Origin: Streptomyces sp. TG1A-8
GTDB lineage: Bacteria > Actinomycetota > Actinomycetes > Streptomycetales > Streptomycetaceae
Direction of reading: 5' to 3'
NCBI RefSeq assembly: GCF_030499535.1
Contig: NZ_JASTLB010000001.1
Location: 6,262,001-6,326,000, forward strand
DNA length: 64,000 bases
A program made the position numbers and the translations under genes. A model generated the notes under the pieces. That model saw nothing but the letters and a program-made list of their open reading frames with translations, was not told the origin of the DNA and did not search any database. Below, in pieces: positions 61,538 to 64,000 of this stretch. The first letter of the stretch is position 1. Every line of letters starts with the position of its first letter.

Positions 61538-63094
61538 TCAGCCGCTCGCCCATCGGGCGAGGGCGCGCAGCACGGCGACGCGTCCCCGGTCCGGTACCGT
61601 CCACAGCGCCTGCCCGCGCACGCCCCACCGCTCCAGCAGGGCGTTCGCGGCGAGGAACCCGCTCGTCGCGGCGCGTTCCATCAGCGCCACCGGCAGGCCG
61701 GTGCGCACCAGGTCCCCGGCCAGCACGAGACCGGGTTCGGGCGTGCGCACGGCCGGCCGGTCGGCGTAACCGCCCGTCGGGAACAGCGGGCAGTCCTGCC
61801 GCCACTCGTGGCGGGCGTCCACCACGGCGGCCCGCCGCGTCTCCGGGTACACTCGGTGCAACTCCGCGACCAGGCGTTTTTGTTCGACGTCCCGGGGAGC
61901 GTCCGGCCGCACCGCGTAGGCGTGCAGTTCCACGACCGACCCGCCGGTGCGCGCCGCCCACCGGGCCGCCTCGTCCTCCCAGCGCTCCAGCACGCTGATG
62001 TTGTCCAGGCCGCCGTAGCCGCTGGTGCCCAGGAAACCGGGCCGGCCGGCGTCCACGGGCCGGTCCAGCCACAGGCGGGTGACCAGGAACGGCGGTGCGG
62101 TGCGCAGCCGTTGCACGCGCCCGCGCCAGGCGGCGTCGCCGAGAGGGCCGGAGCGGCCGACGAGGGAGCGCAAGCCCGCGGCGTCCAGCGCGAGCACGAC
62201 GGTGTCGTGACGCCGCCGTTCGCCGTCGGCGGTGACGTCGTAGGCGCCGTCCGGCGTGCGCGCGACGTGCTCGACCGGCGTGCCGGTCCGCACGTCGGCG
62301 CCGTGCCGCCGGAGGTAGCCGGCCAGCGGGTCCCACAGCGCGGCCGGGAACGGCGCGCGGGGCACGTCGAACAGCAGCCCCTCACCGGAGCCGAGGAAGT
62401 AGACGTGGAACATCAGCACCATCTCGGCCGCCGACAACTCCCGCGGGTCGGCGAAGAAGCTGCGGGAGAACACCTCGAACGCCAGGTGACGGGCCGTGTG
62501 CGGGAAGCGCACGGCGTCGAGGAAGTCGTCGGCGCTGACGCCGTCGAGACGCTCGTACACCCCGGGGACGCGGACGTCCAGCAGCGGCAGGGCGGCCACC
62601 GGGTTCATCGCGCGCAGATCCCGCAGGCCGAAGGAGGGGCTGAGGGCGACGAAGCCGAGCGCGCTCCAGGGCGGGGTGCGCGGGACGTGGCGGAAGCTGT
62701 CGCGCAGTCCGCTGCTGTGCGCCAGGGGGTAGTCCGGCAGACCGGTCAGCCGTTCCAGCCGGGGATCGGTCCGGCGCAACAGGCCGCGCAGGTTGTAGTA
62801 CTGGCGGAAGAAGGCGTGGAAGCCGCGGCTCATGGTCACCGCGGAGCCGTCGGCCAGGTGGACCGGCCAGCCGCCCACGCGCCCGCCCAGATAGGGCTCC
62901 CGTTCGTACAGCGTCACGGCGACGCCGCGTTCGGCCAGCGCCGTGGCGGCGGCCAGCCCGGCGATGCCGCCCCCGACGACGGCGGTCGTGGGCCGGGGGC
63001 CGACGACGCGTGCCGCTCCCGCGGGCGGCGGCAGGAAGCGGGCCCGGCGGTCCCTGCCCCGGCGGGCGCCCTCGGCGCGGCGGGGGCCCCTCAT
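61538..63094 (-). CDS. crtU: Carotene desaturase/methyltransferase (isorenieratene synthase type)
   Basis: 518 residues. N-terminal FAD site TTAVVGGGIAGLAAATALAE with YEREPYLGGRVGG, then SRGFHAFFRQYYNLRGLLRR, and a C-terminal flavin motif around PGLVLAGDLVRTGLPVALME. Length and these blocks match CrtU, which converts the beta rings of beta-carotene into aromatic rings (isorenieratene). In Streptomyces crtU lies in a crt cluster with crtT and crtY; crtT is directly upstream here with an ATGA overlap. The N-terminal basic tail (RGPRRAEGARRGRDRRARF) is unusually long. Confidence 0.88.
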   Translation of the reverse strand: MRGPRRAEGARRGRDRRARFLPPPAGAARVVGPRPTTAVVGGGIAGLAAATALAERGVAVTLYEREPYLGGRVGGWPVHLADGSAVTMSRGFHAFFRQYYNLRGLLRRTDPRLERLTGLPDYPLAHSSGLRDSFRHVPRTPPWSALGFVALSPSFGLRDLRAMNPVAALPLLDVRVPGVYERLDGVSADDFLDAVRFPHTARHLAFEVFSRSFFADPRELSAAEMVLMFHVYFLGSGEGLLFDVPRAPFPAALWDPLAGYLRRHGADVRTGTPVEHVARTPDGAYDVTADGERRRHDTVVLALDAAGLRSLVGRSGPLGDAAWRGRVQRLRTAPPFLVTRLWLDRPVDAGRPGFLGTSGYGGLDNISVLERWEDEAARWAARTGGSVVELHAYAVRPDAPRDVEQKRLVAELHRVYPETRRAAVVDARHEWRQDCPLFPTGGYADRPAVRTPEPGLVLAGDLVRTGLPVALMERAATSGFLAANALLERWGVRGQALWTVPDRGRVAVLRALARWASG

Positions 63095-63858
63095 CGTCCG
63101 GTCCCCGTCACCACGGCGGGCGCCGCCGCTCGCGCGGGCCCCTGCGGATCGCCGCCCCGGCGGGCGACGACGGTGTGCGCGATGCCCGTCTGCCAGCCCG
63201 GCAGCGGCAGGGCCCGGACGGCCTCGAAGCCCGCCGCGCGCACCCGTTCGGCGAACCGGCCGGCGGTGTCGAAGTCCACGACGCTGCGCCACAGGTGCCG
63301 GTACAGCTCGCCGTCGCCCAGAGCGGTGGCCACCGGCTGGACGACGCCGCGGCACACCAGGGTCCACACCGCGCGGTCCGCGCGGCGGCCGCCGAGGGCG
63401 TACTCGTGCACGCCGAGCCGCCCGCGCGGCGCCAGCAGCGCGCGCACGGCACCGAGCACGGCGTCCGGGTCGGACAGGTTGCGAAAGAGGTAGGCGGCGG
63501 ACACCGCGTCGAAGGGGCCCTTCACCCCGGCCCCGGGCAGCTCCTCCGCCGGGGCGTGCACGAAGGTCACACCGGCCGGCCAGGGCTTGGCGGCGGCGCG
63601 CTCCAGCATGCCGGCGGAGGCGCCGACGGCCGTGATGTCCGCGCCCGGCAGCGTGGAGCGCAGCGCGGCGGTCGAGGCGCCGGTGCCGCAGCCCAGATCC
63701 AGCACGCGCAGTCCCTCCCCGTGCCCGGGCAGGCCCAGCCGGCGCACCGAGCGCCTCAGGTGGGCGTGGTAGCCGGGGTTGGCGGTCATCAGGGCGTCGT
63801 AACTGCGGGCGGCGTGGTCGAACGCGGCGGCGAGGGCCTCGTCGCGCAACGGGTTCAT
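63091..63858 (-). CDS. crtT: Class I SAM methyltransferase of the carotenoid cluster
   Basis: 255 residues. The SAM motif RVLDLGCGTGASTAALRS lies at ~55, followed by the acidic segments after motif I and PFDAVSAAYLFRNLSDPDAV (motif II/III). The region resembles UbiE/COQ5-type methyltransferases, and the 4-nt overlap with crtU identifies it as the crtT of Streptomyces carotenoid clusters. Its exact methylation step is not settled. GGAG lies six nt before ATG 63858. Upstream crt genes (crtY and the rest) should lie to the right of the window. Confidence 0.82.
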   Translation of the reverse strand: MNPLRDEALAAAFDHAARSYDALMTANPGYHAHLRRSVRRLGLPGHGEGLRVLDLGCGTGASTAALRSTLPGADITAVGASAGMLERAAAKPWPAGVTFVHAPAEELPGAGVKGPFDAVSAAYLFRNLSDPDAVLGAVRALLAPRGRLGVHEYALGGRRADRAVWTLVCRGVVQPVATALGDGELYRHLWRSVVDFDTAGRFAERVRAAGFEAVRALPLPGWQTGIAHTVVARRGGDPQGPARAAAPAVVTGTGR

Positions 63859-64000
63859 GCGGTCTCCAGGATCGGCGGGGACTTCGGGACGGGCGCGGCC
63901 GGGGCGTCCCCGGTGCGCCGGAGGGACGGCGGCGCGGACGGGGCCGGGGCGCGGGGGACCGGGGGGGCGCGGGGCCGGCGGCGCGGGGCGCGGGTCCGGG
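63859..64000. other. Right window edge, region upstream of crtT
   Basis: 142 bp of G/C-rich sequence with runs of CGCGGGGC type. No promoter or start of another gene could be identified. Confidence 0.3.

Overview
The window is high-GC actinobacterial DNA with the gene style of Streptomyces: strong G/C bias at third codon positions, GTG starts, an AfsA/ScbR-type gamma-butyrolactone pair, a CrtU/CrtT carotenoid pair, many secreted hydrolases and TTA (bldA-type) codons confined to accessory genes. No rRNA, tRNA or CRISPR array was seen.

Layout. 1-13.7 kb looks like conserved chromosome: a beta-helix/AAA protein (cut by the window edge), an Rv1733c-type membrane protein, a MOSC protein, a DUF6643-like protein, a double TerD protein, an HpnB-like glycosyltransferase, an Asp/Glu racemase, a membrane protein, apolipoprotein N-acyltransferase (lnt), a Nudix hydrolase, 3-hydroxybutyrate dehydrogenase and a GAF/PucR-type regulator. 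Six of these genes have a TAnnnT -10 box 6-7 nt before the start codon, as expected for leaderless transcripts. 13.7-29.8 kb is an accessory island. It holds a class II terpene-cyclase-like protein with a DxDS version of the DxDD motif and a 65-aa orphan; a decayed paralogue of a nearby regulator beside IS3 debris; a TTA-containing regulator; a leftward block of HAD phosphatase, FAD monooxygenase, six-helix membrane protein and NorE/NorF-like heme-copper-oxidase accessory subunits; and a Tn554/RIT-like module of three tyrosine recombinases plus a coiled-coil protein. Two of the recombinases are broken.

29.9-40.4 kb holds an ACC-deaminase cassette (MHS symporter, GntR regulator, acdS) and a mannan/glycan locus: a DUF1996 protein, a discoidin-glycoside hydrolase, a wrecked GH26 mannanase, a LacI-type operator and a GH76 enzyme. 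40.7-50 kb carries a P-loop kinase-like protein, a two-part permease, and stress genes (Dps, MarR, CBS protein, formaldehyde-dehydrogenase-like enzyme, BKACE enzyme). 49-52.4 kb encodes exported proteins: a nuclease/phosphatase, an M15 peptidase, a broken GH25 muramidase and two small SH3-like proteins.

52.7-57.4 kb holds a TetR receptor and an AfsA homologue in divergent orientation, then a HAD phosphatase and both dihydroxyacetone kinase subunits (DhaL, DhaK). AfsA uses dihydroxyacetone phosphate and a dephosphorylation step follows, so this may be a self-supplied butyrolactone locus. 58.1-59.1 kb is a mosaic of gene remnants (MFS, KAS III-like, AraC). After it come an MMPL transporter and crtU-crtT, the start of an aromatic carotenoid (isorenieratene) cluster running off the right edge.
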